A stretch of 64,000 bases of DNA from Xiphydria camelus (GCA_963678675.1 OY783197.1:8869647-8933646), one strand, 5' to 3'. Numbered from the stretch's first letter, positions 1 through 10,735 are shown. Numbers and translations are program-made. The notes: a model not told the origin generated them from the letters alone.

Positions 1-221
1 CTGCGGTAAATATAATAATTTCATAAAATATAAGATTAATAATATTTAAAAAAGGGATTACAAAGCACTAGAGGGCCTTCTCGTTTTCTAATAAAATGCT
101 AGCTGCTAATTCGTTTTAAAGTTTTTTATTAAAGAATGAGAAGACTAATATAGAGCTTTATAATTAAGTTTGTTTAATAGTATTAACTCTTAATTTTAAA
201 CAATTATTATATTTACCACAG
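1..221. mobile_element. Small MITE-like element with about 20-bp terminal inverted repeats
   Basis: The first 20 bases (CTGCGGTAAATATAATAATT) are repeated inverted at 202-221 with one mismatch. The interior is AT-rich and non-coding. The left end coincides with the window edge, so a few terminal bases may be missing. The superfamily is not identifiable from the ends alone. Confidence 0.6.
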
Positions 222-241
222 AATATCGATTCTTGTCAACT

Positions 242-360
242 TAGGATATCTGTCAGACATCTACGCGCTGTCTATATCTAGATTTCGACCACATTTATAC
301 CAAATATAGATATCATTTTCTAGACATATAGACATCTTGTAGATATCTGACAGATATCCT
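242..360. repeat. Short inverted repeat
   Basis: AGGATATCTGTCAGACATCT at the left end matches the reverse complement of the right end (TAGATATCTGACAGATATCCT) with one or two differences, around a loop of about 75 bp. It is probably a small foldback element. Confidence 0.45.
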
Positions 361-711
361 CTGCTACTAGGGTAGTAAGGTAGTAGTAGAAGCCTCCACA
401 ATTACGTTTAACTCGAAATTGAAGAGCGGCATCGAGGCGCCTTGCGCCTACCTAACATAACGCCCGCCTCGCGTCGCGACCAATGGCGGAAATTAAGAGG
501 ATGAACTAATATTTGAATCTTACCGCTATAAAATCTAGTAACTCTCGAAAGTTACCGAGTCTAGTTGCATACGCGACAGGATACGTGTTCGGATAGGGAT
601 ACGACGGTAGGCCCGTAACGATACGGGCAACGTAACGCATCGAGACCACCGTATCTATTCTGCGCATGCGCAGATAGATGCGTATACGGATACGTTTAAA
701 ATTTAGGACGT
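361..711. other. Non-coding stretch, nothing recognised
   Basis: It holds locally GC-rich sequence with CpG-rich short inverted motifs (for example TGCGCATGCGCA near 660). No open frame or known element was recognised. Confidence 0.4.
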
Positions 712-1209
712 GCTAAAAGTGTCTAATATTGTCAATGAAATTGATCAATTGTGATTAATGGAGTAGCACATAGACCGTCAATAATATTGTCAATGAGATT
801 AATGATTTAAATTGCAATTGCGATTGATGGAGATCCAATGAATACGTCAATATTTCATCAGTGGCAGTGAATTTCTCGCGAGTCGAGTCTTTTATTGGTT
901 AGGTTTTATTAGTGGAAGTGAATTTCTCGCGAGTCGAGTCGTTTATTAGTTAAGTGTTATTAGATGGCGTATCCGTCATCGCGTGGCCGTCTGGTGCAAC
1001 TGCCCGAACGATTGTCAATTTCTCGATTACACGATCAATTGGGATGCGTCAATGGTCCCCGTCAATGTGCTTCAATCAAATTTCTTATCAATCTCCGTCC
1101 ATCGATTCACAATGGCATCAATTGCTTCCTACACGATCAATTGGATGCATCAATGAGTACCATTGACAATATTATTGACAATATTATTGACCGTCTCCGG
1201 GCCACTTAA
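712..1209 (+). mobile_element. F3 foldback element, copy 1 (left end degenerate)
   Basis: This is one of three copies of an element of about 500 bp (others at 14727-15236 and 21350-21852). Its ends carry repeated GTCAATAATATTGTCAAT units, and the right end reads into GACCGTCTCCGGGCCACTT. The interior is rich in ATTGATCAATTG-like and TTGTCAAT motifs. The apparent open frames at 954-1209 are conserved only as repeat sequence. They recur in the other copies on the opposite strand, so they are not read as genes. Confidence 0.7.
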
Positions 1210-1734
1210 GACGTAAAACGTAACGTCGAAAACTTTCGTCCGGTTGAAATTTTTACGGCGAACGTCTTACGGACAACCAATCACAAAGTTTCCCGGGTTA
1301 TTAATATTAATATCTTAAGCCCACAAAAATAAATGTTTTTCTCTGTATTTCGAACCAGACCAGGTAATTCTTGTAGATTGATGTACGCTAAAAACGAATC
1401 TGACTCTCAAATTTGCGTACCACAGGTCAGAATTTCGAGATACTTGAGGTTAAATGTACGAGAACGTGCGATTTTGGCCATATTCACAGCTCCGTACAAT
1501 GAAAGTAAAAAATGTTTCTTAATTGCACATGCAGCATTTGAAAGTGTTGTTTTTGAACTTTATAATACATTCCTTGATTGCTCCCTTGTCGAAAACCACT
1601 ACAGAACACTACAGAATATTTTCAACCACTACTGAAAACCTGAGTAGTGGCACAATAGTGGTGAGCAGTGGTTCAATGATGGTCAGTAGTGGTTTAATGG
1701 TGGTGAGCAGTGATCCAAAAGTGATATTTATGGC
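1210..1734. other. Non-coding stretch with imperfect minisatellite
   Basis: At 1636-1715 there are imperfect repeats of a GTGGTGAGCAGTGG-like unit. The 100-codon frame at 1333-1635 has no recognisable family signature and is not called. Confidence 0.4.
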
Positions 1735-1792
1735 CGGTTTTACCAACACGGTATAAATGCGGTATAGCGCTATACTGAGCCAGTAGGCAAGC
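1735..1792 (+). mobile_element. Half copy of an F6 hairpin element
   Basis: The sequence GGCCGGTTTTACCAACACGG followed by a GGTATAGCGCTATAC core matches one arm of the complete hairpin at 32475-32604. The second arm is missing. Confidence 0.55.
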
Positions 1793-2164
1793 GGCATAGG
1801 TGGCAGAGGTGGCGGCATGTAATAATAACTAATTAAAAATTTTAACATTACGATCAAAACGATTACTTACAGTAATTAGCATTGATCCCAAAGCAAGAAA
1901 TCTTAAAATTGGCAATAATTTCATTGCTGGCTGAATTGCTGTATTTCTTTGCGACCTTGGTGCAATGCGATGTCATATTTGTCCCAATAATCTCTGACAG
2001 GTTTGTTTTTCCAGACGAAATCAAGTGAAGAATTCTACATCATTGTATTCTTCGAAATAGTCAACTCTGGAATAGTTTTGTATTAGATTTGGTTATAAAT
2101 TAGTAGGTATAGGTATCCTTTATTTACTTACCGGGCACGTATTTTCCTAGGATTTCTCATTCTT

Positions 2165-2364
2165 NNNNNNNNNNNNNNNNNNNNNNNNNNNNNNNNNNNN
2201 NNNNNNNNNNNNNNNNNNNNNNNNNNNNNNNNNNNNNNNNNNNNNNNNNNNNNNNNNNNNNNNNNNNNNNNNNNNNNNNNNNNNNNNNNNNNNNNNNNNN
2301 NNNNNNNNNNNNNNNNNNNNNNNNNNNNNNNNNNNNNNNNNNNNNNNNNNNNNNNNNNNNNNNN
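2165..2364. other. Assembly gap of 200 N
   Basis: Exactly 200 undetermined bases lie directly against a CT-rich microsatellite, which is the likely reason the assembly broke here. The real size is unknown. Confidence 0.98.
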
Positions 2365-2475
2365 TCCCTCTCTCTCTCTCCCTCCCTCTCTCTCTCCCTC
2401 CCTCCCTCTCTCTCTCTCTCTCTCTCTCCCTCACTCTCTCTCCCTCTCTCTCTCCCTCCCTCTCTCTCCCTCCCT

Positions 2476-2506
<31 letters not shown>

Positions 2507-2545
2507 CCTCTCTCCCTGTCTCCCTCTCTCTCCCTCTCCCCCCCC

Positions 2546-2577
<32 letters not shown>
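2365..2577. repeat. (CT)n/(CCCT)n microsatellite
   Basis: This is an uninterrupted pyrimidine tract of CT, CCT and CCCT units. The long Arg-Glu frame on the opposite strand is a by-product of the repeat. Confidence 0.95.
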
Positions 2578-2838
2578 TCTTTATACCAGGGGGTCGATTT
2601 TGTATCGAGAATCTAGTGAAAGTGCTAAAAGTGAGCAACTCCCGCGGTTTTTTAGGTTTCACTCGGGTGAAAATGTGAGATGTTTCACGTGAGAGAGTTC
2701 GACAAGAAATTTTGTGTCGAATGGTGAGATTAGAGAGAGACACAACGATAAAAAGAGAGAGAAAGAAAATCAAATGGCGCGACGCCGTCGTAGCCAGTCG
2801 AAAGAGTATTTTGCGTCTGGATGATTAAAATGGCTCTC

Positions 2839-3458
2839 TTTTAATGGCTGTAATAATGGTGATTGATGATGATCGGGAACCTCCTGTTATGCGAATAGCT
2901 AGAAGACGACTTCAAGATGCTAATGATCCATTTGAGATTCCAGAAAATCAATTCCGCAATCTATATAGGTAAGAATACAGTAAGCCTAGTTTGTAGATTA
3001 TATTTTTCATTGAATAATTATAGTATAATTGTGTATTAAAGATTATCCAGAGATGCAGTACGGGCTTTGGTCAATGAACTGAGGCCTTTTATGCCTATGA
3101 GAAGGAGAGTTACGGCGATTTCAAATGAATTGCAGATGAATACAGAAAAATCCATGCTCTCTCTCTCTCTCTCTGGTCAATCCCATTTTATTGCTGCAAG
3201 TACTCTTTTTTTTTCTTTTTATACAGCATTGATTTTCTAATGGAAATTAATAATCTATTGTTAGATATTGGGGCTGCATTACATTTTATGGCTGCAAGAT
3301 CATATCAAAGAAGAGTCGGTCAAGACTTTCTCACATGTATGTCCCAAACCATGATTAGCAATTCTCTTCATGTGACAGTGAATGGTCTGAATCACTTGAT
3401 GAGAAATTGGATTAAATTCCCCGTAACTGCTGCAAGACTTGATGCTATTAAAAAGGGT
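2839..3458 (+). pseudogene. Harbinger nuclease, N-terminal half, broken
   Basis: Three exon-like blocks match the intact nuclease at 8114-10201: 2839-2968 (includes RRRLQDANDPFEIPEN), 3042-3134 (includes NELRPFMPMRRRV) and about 3261-3458 (includes SYQRRVGQDFLTCMSQT). The donor after the second block has lost its GT (CAG followed by ATGAAT), and everything downstream, including the catalytic D/D/E residues, is deleted. The 73-codon frame at 3240 is part of this relic. The match to PIF/Harbinger (HARBI1-like) proteins rests on these conserved blocks. Confidence 0.75.
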
Positions 3459-3524
3459 TAAGTTCTAATCTTAACTTAAGAAATAATTTTAAAATATAAA
3501 AAAATTTTAACAGTTATACCGTAA

Positions 3525-4470
3525 ATAATAAAACACTTATTTCAGGTTTAATAGGTATTAAATTTATTTATGAATTTTGCACATATATATTTATAGGATA
3601 AATAGACAAATTACAAATATTATAGCCTAACCTTATTTACAAAAATACCCTCAATACGAGTTGAACTTATAATTTTTCTTTTATTTTGCGAGCTATATCG
3701 CAGTCTCTCACTGCCTAAATCCGGATTATCTTTCATAAATAAAAGTAAAATTTTTGTTTGCTTCTCTGTTACATTCATCTTTCAATCTCAGAATTGTAGG
3801 TTACTAAATAGTACAGTCATGCACAAAACCTTTCCCCCCTAGTTCCAGTCTAGTGATCTCGTATTTTCACTCAAAGGATATAGAATCGAATGAATAATCT
3901 CGCGTGAGATGAAAGTGCGAAAAGTGAGCAATCTCACTCGAGATACAAAATCGGCCCCCTGGGGGTCGATTGTCTATCTCGAGTAAGTTTACTCACTTCT
4001 CGTAATTTCATCTCACGTGAGATTATTCACTCGATTGTATATCCCGTGAGTGAAAATACGAGATCACTAGACTGGAAGTAGGGAAGAAAAGTTTTGTACA
4101 TGCCTGTACTACTTAGTAACCTACAAGTTTCTCGTGAGGCACAAGTTTCCTGTGCGACATACGGTATACCTACACCCCCGGGGTCTCGAAATCTGTGAAA
4201 TACAATTAAAAGATGAATGTAACAGAGGGACAAAAAAAACAGTTACTTTCATTCATGCAAAAACATCCGGATTTCGGCCGTGGAAGACTGCGATATAACT
4301 CGCAGAATAAAAGAAGAATGATAAGTTCAACTCGTATTGAGGGTATTTTTGTAAATAAGATTAGGCTATAATATGTCATTTATCTATTTATCCTATAAAT
4401 ATATACATATATGCAAAATTCATAAATAAATGTAATACCTATTAAACCTGAAATAGGTGTTTTATTATTA
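3525..4470. repeat. Large inverted repeat from head-to-head Harbinger ends
   Basis: About 430 bp on the left of 3958 is repeated inverted on the right, up to about 4470. It includes both terminal repeats, the Myb-gene first exon and the start of its first intron. The arms differ by several percent, so the duplication is not recent. Confidence 0.75.
3641..3778 (-). pseudogene. Harbinger Myb-like gene, first exon only
   Basis: On the - strand the frame starts MNVTEKQTKILLLFMKDNPD and runs to STRIEGIF before a GTAAAT donor. It is about 80% identical to exon 1 of the intact gene at 4213-4350, which lies in mirror orientation across 3960. The remaining exons are deleted. Promoter and first exon are retained because they are next to the element end. 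Confidence 0.7.
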
Positions 4471-6894
4471 ACAGTATAACTTTGTTAAACATTTGTTATA
4501 TTTTAAAATTATTTCTTTAAGGATGAAATGTGGACGACGATCACATATGGCCTTAATTCAACAGGATGTGGGCCAAAAAAAAGTGCAAAAGAATGGGGAA
4601 AGGTAAACACATCTATATTATTATCATCATATACCGTATGTCTGACAGCAAGCGCAACAGGAGCTGTGACCTGAAATTTGACTTCGGCAGAGAGTGCTCG
4701 GAGGTTGCTCAAATCATTTATAGTTAGAGTTGGGTTCAGAAGAGTGCTTTGATCTCCCGAATTGACAGCTATCGGGAAATCAGATGTTTGATACTTTTCA
4801 CTCTTACGCAGCGCACACTTCTGAACCCGATTTGAGCAGCGAACCCGAGTACTGCCGAAGTCAAATTTCAGGTTACAGCTCCTGTTGCGCTTGCTGTAGG
4901 ACATACGGTAGAACCTAAAGACAATGAATCTATCTAATACGCCGAGGAATCGATAAAATTGAAGAAGATCAACGATTAGTAGAATTATATTTTCTGAGCG
5001 ATCATGAGTCAAAATTCATCAATTCGTTAGCAAGTCGGACAGATTCATTGCTCAATTACATTTTTAAATAATAAATAATGTTTCATAATAAATGAAGAAA
5101 TCTTTGATATATTATTGTAATATTAATTAGACCTGGAGAGACTGGAAGAGTAATGTTTTAAAAAAGAAAGCTACCCAAAAAAGTTATATGAGTGGTACAG
5201 GTGGGGGCAGCCCAAAAGAATTGAAAACTACAGAGTTAGAAAACGATTTGCTTGAATTTGTATCACCTGACGCAAGCGGTTTATCAGGAATTCCCGAAGG
5301 TGGATTAAATGATATCGTCCCTCCTCTTTCAACCTTTCAACAAAAGGTGTGTAATTAGCAATTCTGTTAGATTAAATTAAACTAACGTACTTTTTTGTAT
5401 AAGACTACAGGATAAGTTGTTTAAGAGATAAGATTGGTGTATGGTCTAAATCAACTAATATCAGGCTTTTCCATCGTTTTCCGCCTATTTGGTGAAGTTT
5501 CTCCTTAAGACAAGGGCTATTACTCTTGCTATGAAAAGAAATTTGACCAAGCAGTGGGGACAAAAATGGAATATCTCAATATTAGTTACATTGATCCATA
5601 CATTGATTCTACCTCTTAAGCCTACCCTGTATATATTTATATTTACAATTTATTTATACATGATCATATTAGTCTGTACATATCGAATCTATGTTATATT
5701 ATTTTAGAATCTTTTCACTATGCCATCATCAAGTGATACCGGAAAATCGACGTGGACAGAAAGAGAGGCAATGGAAAAAATAGCTTTGCCACACAACAGT
5801 CCAGCTGAAATGGCAAGTGGTGCTTTATATTTCGATGTATAATGTAAAAAACATTGGTTGAATTATTCCTATACCTCCCTATTTATCTTCATATTAAGAT
5901 TTCTTCATTCCATTTCAACAGCCATTGCGTAATCGTTGCGGAAAATATAATATCGAATCTATTTTATGTTATTTTAGAGTCTTTTCACTATGCCATCATC
6001 AAGTGATACCGGAAAATCGACGTGGACAGAAAGAGAGGCAATGGAAAAAATAGCTTTGCCACACAACAGTCCAGCTGAAATGGCAAGTGGTGCTTTATAT
6101 TTCGATGTACAATGTAAAAAACATTGGTTGAATTATTCCTATACCTCCCTATTTATCTTCATATTAAGATTTCTTCATTCCATTTCAACAGCCATTGCGT
6201 AATCGTTGCGGAAAATATAATATCGAATCTATTTTATGTTATTTTAGAGTCTTTTCACTATGCCATCATCAAGTGATACCGGAAAATCGACGTGGACAGA
6301 AAGAGAGGCAATGGAAAAAATAGCTTTGCCACACAACAGTCCAGCTGAAATGGCAAGTGGTGCTTTATATTTCGATGTACAATGTAAAAAATATTGGTTG
6401 AATTATTCCTATACCTTCCTATTTATCTTCATATTAAGATTTTTTTATTCCATTTCAACAGCCACTACATAATCGTTCGTCTGTGGAAAATATAATTCCA
6501 AACTCCACATTAAAAGATAGAAGAGGAACGAAACGTATACGTCTAGATAGCGGAGGTAAATAAAAATTATATATAATTGATGAGTTGACGACATTAATAA
6601 AATCATAATATTCCTATACTATGTATTATATTACTTCTTCTAGGAAATCTAAATAAAGCACAGGAAAGGAAGGCACTATTAACAATGATGGATTCACACA
6701 CAACAGGTACCTCAGAATACCAGAACAAAATTCTACTTCTGAAAGAGGAGAAATTGGCATTGGCACGAGAGCAGCTTGCCTTTCAAAAACGAAGCCACGA
6801 GGAGCTAAAAGAAAATATGAGAAACATTCAAGAAGCAATAATATCGTTACAAAACACCATACAAGATATGGGACCACAGTATTTAGATATGTAA
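4213..6894 (+). CDS. Harbinger Myb/SANT-like DNA-binding accessory protein
   Basis: Proposed exons are 4213-4350, 4522-4602, 5131-5346, 5708-5836 (repeated at 5978-6106 and 6248-6376), 6462-6555 and 6644-6894. Every junction is GT-AG and the phases agree, giving 302 aa with one copy of the repeated exon and 388 aa with three. Residues 1 to about 95 resemble the Myb/SANT-like domain of Harbinger second proteins (MNVTEGQKKQLLSFMQ start, then a WTTITYGLNS helix and KEWGKTWRDWKSN). The end is a charged coiled coil (LLLKEEKLALAREQLAF) finishing GPQYLDM. In this superfamily the Myb-like protein carries the nuclease to the nucleus and to the element ends. Intron 2 holds a foldback insertion (4632-4910). 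A zeste-like or MADF-type regulator is the alternative name. Splicing is inferred. Confidence 0.7.
4632..4910. mobile_element. Foldback element with TACCGTATGTC ends, in an intron
   Basis: It is a near-palindrome with ends TACCGTATGTCTGACAGCAA and its inverse (one base different). It lies wholly inside intron 2 of the Harbinger Myb-like gene. The interior (GACAGCTATCGGGAAATCAG and neighbours) is shared with the larger palindrome at 50026-50405, so they are one family. The open frame at 4509-5012 is a by-product. Confidence 0.75.
5690..6480 (+). repeat. Three tandem copies of a 270-bp exon-bearing unit
   Basis: Starts of matching sequence at 5720, 5990 and 6260 give a period of exactly 270 bp. 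Each unit holds one 129-bp exon (ESFHYAIIK is not read; the used frame includes MPSSSDTGKSTWTEREAMEK), its acceptor and donor, and a short stretch of the next exon. Copies 1 and 2 end in CCATTGCGTAATCG; copy 3 runs on into the true following exon. Copies 2 and 3 start their donor GTACAATG; copy 1 has GTATAATG. Confidence 0.9.
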
Positions 6895-7044
6895 GATCGA
6901 AGGAAAGGATGTATTTACATTGCAGTTATTAAAAATTACGAGAAAAACATATTTTGCTTGTTATATGCATTCAATGCTGAAACGGGGCACACAAAGTTTG
7001 TATCCAAATTTAAAACAAATCATGCAACTTCCCATTAGCACGAT

Positions 7045-7785
7045 TCAATCCGTGAAATACCACTGGATAATTTGATTTCGCACTTGTTCGCCATTTCCTG
7101 CATCAATATTTTCATTTAATTCTTGAACTGGCTCTACATCTATTTCATCCACGTATACTTCATCTTCCGGAATTCTCCATCTGATTGCCATATTGTGTAA
7201 AACACAGCATGCGTTCACAATGAGGGCTGAAATGTAGAAAGTAAAATAAGTTTTTATTAATCCTTTGCAATCCGATGTCCCTTCTGAGGGGAGTTTATTA
7301 TTGATTCCGGCGAATCAACTTATTCTAGCACAACTTTTGCGTGTTTCTTTAATGCAATGGCACAAGATGTCAAATCAAAATATGGTACAATTACTAAGAT
7401 ACATATATATTTAAAAAAACAAAACAAAATTTTTTGCAACAAAATAGTGCGGAGTAACTAGTAGCTAACGTCCCAGATGGCGGAGTGCAAAGGGTTAACA
7501 ATACTAATATCTTTAATATACTACATTGGTAAGTTATTATGTCCGCCAAAGAAGAGTAAACTTCATACGGATTGAGATAATTCAAATATATAATTATGAA
7601 GTAACATTGGCATTGCAATATAATTAAAAACAAACAATAAATAACAGTAAAAAATTACCAGCAAATTCTGGTTGATAATGCAATGCTCGTTCCTTCCTTA
7701 AGCATCGCCATCGCCCTTTCAATACTCCAAAAGCTCTCTCTACTGATACACGAGCACGGCAATGATGATCTGTATATCTAGCACC
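7045..7785 (-). pseudogene. Harbinger nuclease, C-terminal relic
   Basis: Two exons remain: about 7659-7785 (GARYTDHHCRARVSVERAFG, then LKGRWRCLRKERALHYQPEFA) and 7045-7226 (ALIVNACCVLHNMAIRWRIP to WYFTD and stop). They align with exons 6 and 7 of the intact nuclease next door, but at clearly lower identity than recent duplicates would show. Upstream sequence is cut off at about 7785, where the other copy's Myb relic begins. The third catalytic residue (E of SVERAFG) is present; both Asp residues are lost. Confidence 0.75.
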
Positions 7786-7787
7786 AG

Positions 7788-7962
7788 TTTTAAGGAAGAC
7801 GTTCTTCAACTAAAAAAGGAGAAACTGATTCTCATGAGAGAAAAGATAGAGTTAAAGAAGAAGTGGCATAACGAGTCAATTACTGCAATTAATCGATTAA
7901 CTGATGCGATTAATTCTATGAAAGAGACGGTGGTGCGGGAGCTAGGTCCACAGTATTTGTGA
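7788..7962 (+). pseudogene. Harbinger Myb-like protein, C-terminal coiled-coil relic
   Basis: The frame reads STSFKEDVLQLKKEKLILMR and ends ELGPQYL plus stop. It corresponds to the last exon of the gene at 4213-6894 (KILLLKEEKLALAR to GPQYLDM). The preceding exons are absent because the recombination joint lies at its left edge. Confidence 0.7.
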
Positions 7963-8113
7963 TTTTATAGATAAAAAATAAGCCTGTAATAAACACATAT
8001 TGTTCATAAATAAAAATTTTATTAAGAAATACAAATATAAACGTGTGTTAATTTAGATTTTTGTACAGATTAAAATTGAAAGAAGTATGATGTACAATTG
8101 TAAGATTACGTAG

Positions 8114-10201
8114 TTACGGGTTGGTGAAATACCAGCGAATAACTTCATTTCGTACATATTCACCGCTATCAACATTATCACCTTCGTTAGGTATTGCTGG
8201 TACGAGATCCATCTCATCTAGATGTATTTCGTCCTCAGGGAGCCTCCACCTTAATGCAATGTTGTGCAGCACACAACAAGCATTGACTATGAGCGCTGTA
8301 GAGTAGTAATTAGTTTCAGGTCGATATGATGCCTTTATTTTAATAATATCAATAATATGAAAGCATAATATTATAAGAAGACAAATATTTAATGGTAGAG
8401 CTCAAAAACGATATTTGCCCTTCATTACCTGCAAATTCAGGTTGGTAGTGTAAAGCCTTTTCTTTTCGTAAACAACGCCATCGACCTTTCATTACTCCAA
8501 AGCATTTCTCTACTACAACGCGTGTTCTAATATGGTTTTCGGTATATCTTGCTCCTGGTGTTCCCGGGGGCTCGTATAACTTCGGCGTCAATAAATATGG
8601 CAATAAAGGATACGCAGAATCGCCTGAAGAATAAAAAATATGTTTACAATAAAGGTACCACTATTTAAGACCAATACAATTGTTCAATTACACAATTTCT
8701 TCTATTTGTTCGGATTTCTTAGTCATATATATCATAAACAATACCTAAATACTTAAAAAAGAATCTAACCTAAAAGCCACGAATTTCTTCGGCCTTCCCT
8801 GTGCCGATTTTGCAAATGTCCACAAACTCTAGATGAGCGAAAAACTCTCGCATCATGTGTTCTACCACCATGAGCAGCATTAACAGACGTTATTTCACCA
8901 TGGTAATTACAGATCTAAAATAAATCAAATAATTTATAAGAGGAGTAATCACAGAAACTTTGTAGTAGGTAATAAAAATTCTACATGAAACAGATTGAGT
9001 ATTATACATATATCGAATATCAATCCCCATTCACGTAATGGACGGTTAAGAAACTGATATTCAATGGAATTTTTTATTGATTATTCTTAAAGCGTTTTGA
9101 GAATTCTTTTCTTAACATTTTTTATTTGACACCTTGAAGTACTCAGAGAGCGGATTCCCTGATTTCTCAGCCACATCAGTGATTAAAAACTAAGAAAATA
9201 GCTGTTGGAATGTTTAGAGACAAGTGAAACGAAAATGCTATAACATTTCTAGCAATATAAGAAGTCATAATTTAAGGAAACCACTCTGTCAGAACAGTTA
9301 ATCAAAAGAATTTAGTATCATAGATACAATATTTTTTTGGTACTTACGATTTGAACATTTAGAGAGTGATATAACTTTCTATTAATAAAAAGATACTCTC
9401 TTTCATGCTGTGGTGGAAAAATAGCAATGTGTGTTCCATCTATTGCTCCGATAACTCCGGGAAATCCAGTATTTCTGAAAAACCTGCAGTAACATAATAT
9501 AACTCTCTAAAAACCATGATTATATAGACGAAGTGAAATTAATTTTCTGTGGCAACACAACCAAATATTCAAAATGACGAAGAACAAAAATGATATTTAT
9601 GAAGTAAAATATTACTCTTCTTTTGTTTGTTGTAGTTTAGCATCGGTTACAGGGAAACATATCCAGTTTTCCATGATCTCATTCAGAGCATTAACAGTAG
9701 AATGAAGATACGTGCTGATTGTTGTTTGCGACATGCACGTCAAAAAGTCTTGCCCAACTCTTCTCTGATATGATCCAGATGCCATAAAATTTATAGTTGC
9801 TAAAACCTGAAAAAAATATGAAGAAATATGACAAATTATTACCAAGTAATATTATGCAGTTTATTAAATAATTAAATAGTAAAATTACATACCTGTAATT
9901 CATGAGGAATACAGGTGCTCCTTCTCACAACAGGCATGAAAGGTCTTAATTCGTCAATTATGCTTCTTATAGCATCTTTAGAAAACCTAAATTAAATATA
10001 TACAGTATTGTATGAAAATGGTCTACATTAAACTTGTTGATAGTATCTGAATTCTAACCTGTACAACTGACGAAAATAATTTTCGGGAATCTCGAATGGA
10101 TCTTGCGCATCTCTTAGTCTTCGCCGAGTTGTTCTAAGCACTTCAATTTCGTATTCGTGAACATCAATTTCGTCACCAATAATAAGTAATAATATATCCA
10201 T
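8114..10201 (-). CDS. PIF/Harbinger transposase nuclease (HARBI1-like), intact
   Basis: Seven exons on the - strand: 10059-10201, 9893-9986, 9616-9806, 9348-9483, 8770-8914, 8429-8623 and 8114-8295. All junctions are GT-AG and in phase, giving 361 aa, close to the usual length for HARBI1-type nucleases. The catalytic triad is readable: D158 in GAIDGTHIAIF, D209 in GGRTHDARVF, and E275 in VVEKCFGVMKGRW; GDSAYPLLPYLL precedes the last. The N-terminal helical part contains RQLYRFSKDAIRS. The start ATG at 10201 is followed by LLLIIGDEIDVHEYE. It should cut and join element ends together with the Myb-like protein encoded opposite. I see no frameshift or stop. Exon borders come from splice signals and from homology between the copies, not from transcripts. 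Confidence 0.8.
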
Positions 10202-10429
10202 AATAATCAACGCTTCAAGTAAATAAAGTCACATGCACAATATTTCGCGCGTCTTTCGTACAATGTCACTGTTTCGACATGAATTTTCTTGCCGAGAGAT
10301 CTCACGTGAAATATCTCTCATTTTCACCATGATGAATTTTACGCAATCGCAAAACGTACTCACTTTTAGCATTTTCACTAGGTTTGAGATAGACAATCGA
10401 CCCCCTGGTATAAAGCGCAGGGCCCCCTT

Positions 10430-10576
10430 TCTCGAGTCACTCGCAAGAGAAACGTATACTCTTCTTAGCGAATAGACCAATCTGGACCCCCACCACAACG
10501 GAATACTTGATCCTGATTGGTCTATTCGCTCAGATGCGTATACGTAACTTTGCGAGTGACTCGAGAAAGGCCCCCC
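10430..10576. mobile_element. F5 hairpin element, arm type 1
   Basis: The arms (GGGCCCCCTTTCTCGAGTCA and its inverse) pair for about 55 bp around a loop containing CACAACGGAATACTTGATCC. A second copy is at 62637-62788. It abuts the Harbinger right end on one side and another hairpin on the other. Confidence 0.8.
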
Positions 10577-10577
10577 A

Positions 10578-10735
10578 GTAGGCCTATTCTGTAACTCGTT
10601 ACGATCCGTAACGACGGTTGTCGTTAGCATTAGTCCAATCAGGACCCCCATCACAACAGAATACTTGATCCTGATTGGACTAATGCTAACGACAACCGTC
10701 GTTACGGGCCGTAACGAGTTACAGAATAGGCCTAC
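10578..10735. mobile_element. F5 hairpin element, arm type 2
   Basis: The near-perfect arms (GTAGGCCTATTCTGTAACTC and its inverse) pair over about 58 bp. The central about 40 bp (GGACCCCCATCACAACAGAA, then TACTTGATCCTGATTGG) are the same as in the neighbouring hairpin, while the arms are unrelated to it. Confidence 0.8.

Larger units (their letters stand above)
2582..3964. mobile_element. Harbinger element C, internally deleted, both ends present
   Basis: The left end CCAGGGGGTCGATTTTGTAT and the right end (CCAGGGGGCCGATTTTGTAT read on the - strand) form terminal inverted repeats, with subterminal similarity for about 150 bp. Inside, a forward nuclease 5' part (2839-3458) is fused to a reverse-strand first exon of the Myb-like gene (3641-3778). 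The 3' halves of both genes are gone. It is therefore a non-autonomous deletion copy about 1.4 kb long. Its right end overlaps the left end of the next Harbinger at CCCCCTGGGGGTCG (about 3954-3967). Confidence 0.75.
3955..10412. mobile_element. Harbinger composite element A/B (about 6.45 kb)
   Basis: The left end reads GGGGGTCGATTGTCTATCTC from 3961, and the right end gives the same sequence on the - strand up to about 10407. This subtype differs from element C (GATTTTGTAT). Order inside: intact Myb-like gene (+, 4213-6894), C-terminal nuclease relic (-, 7045-7785), Myb-like C-terminal relic (+, about 7788-7962), intact nuclease gene (-, 8114-10201). Two copies were therefore joined near 7785 so that one complete example of each gene remains between matching ends. 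Confidence 0.75.

Noticed and set aside
2147..2773. 208-codon frame on the - strand, Arg/Glu rich
   Set aside because: It runs through the N gap and the CT microsatellite; the Arg-Glu composition is translated GA repeat.
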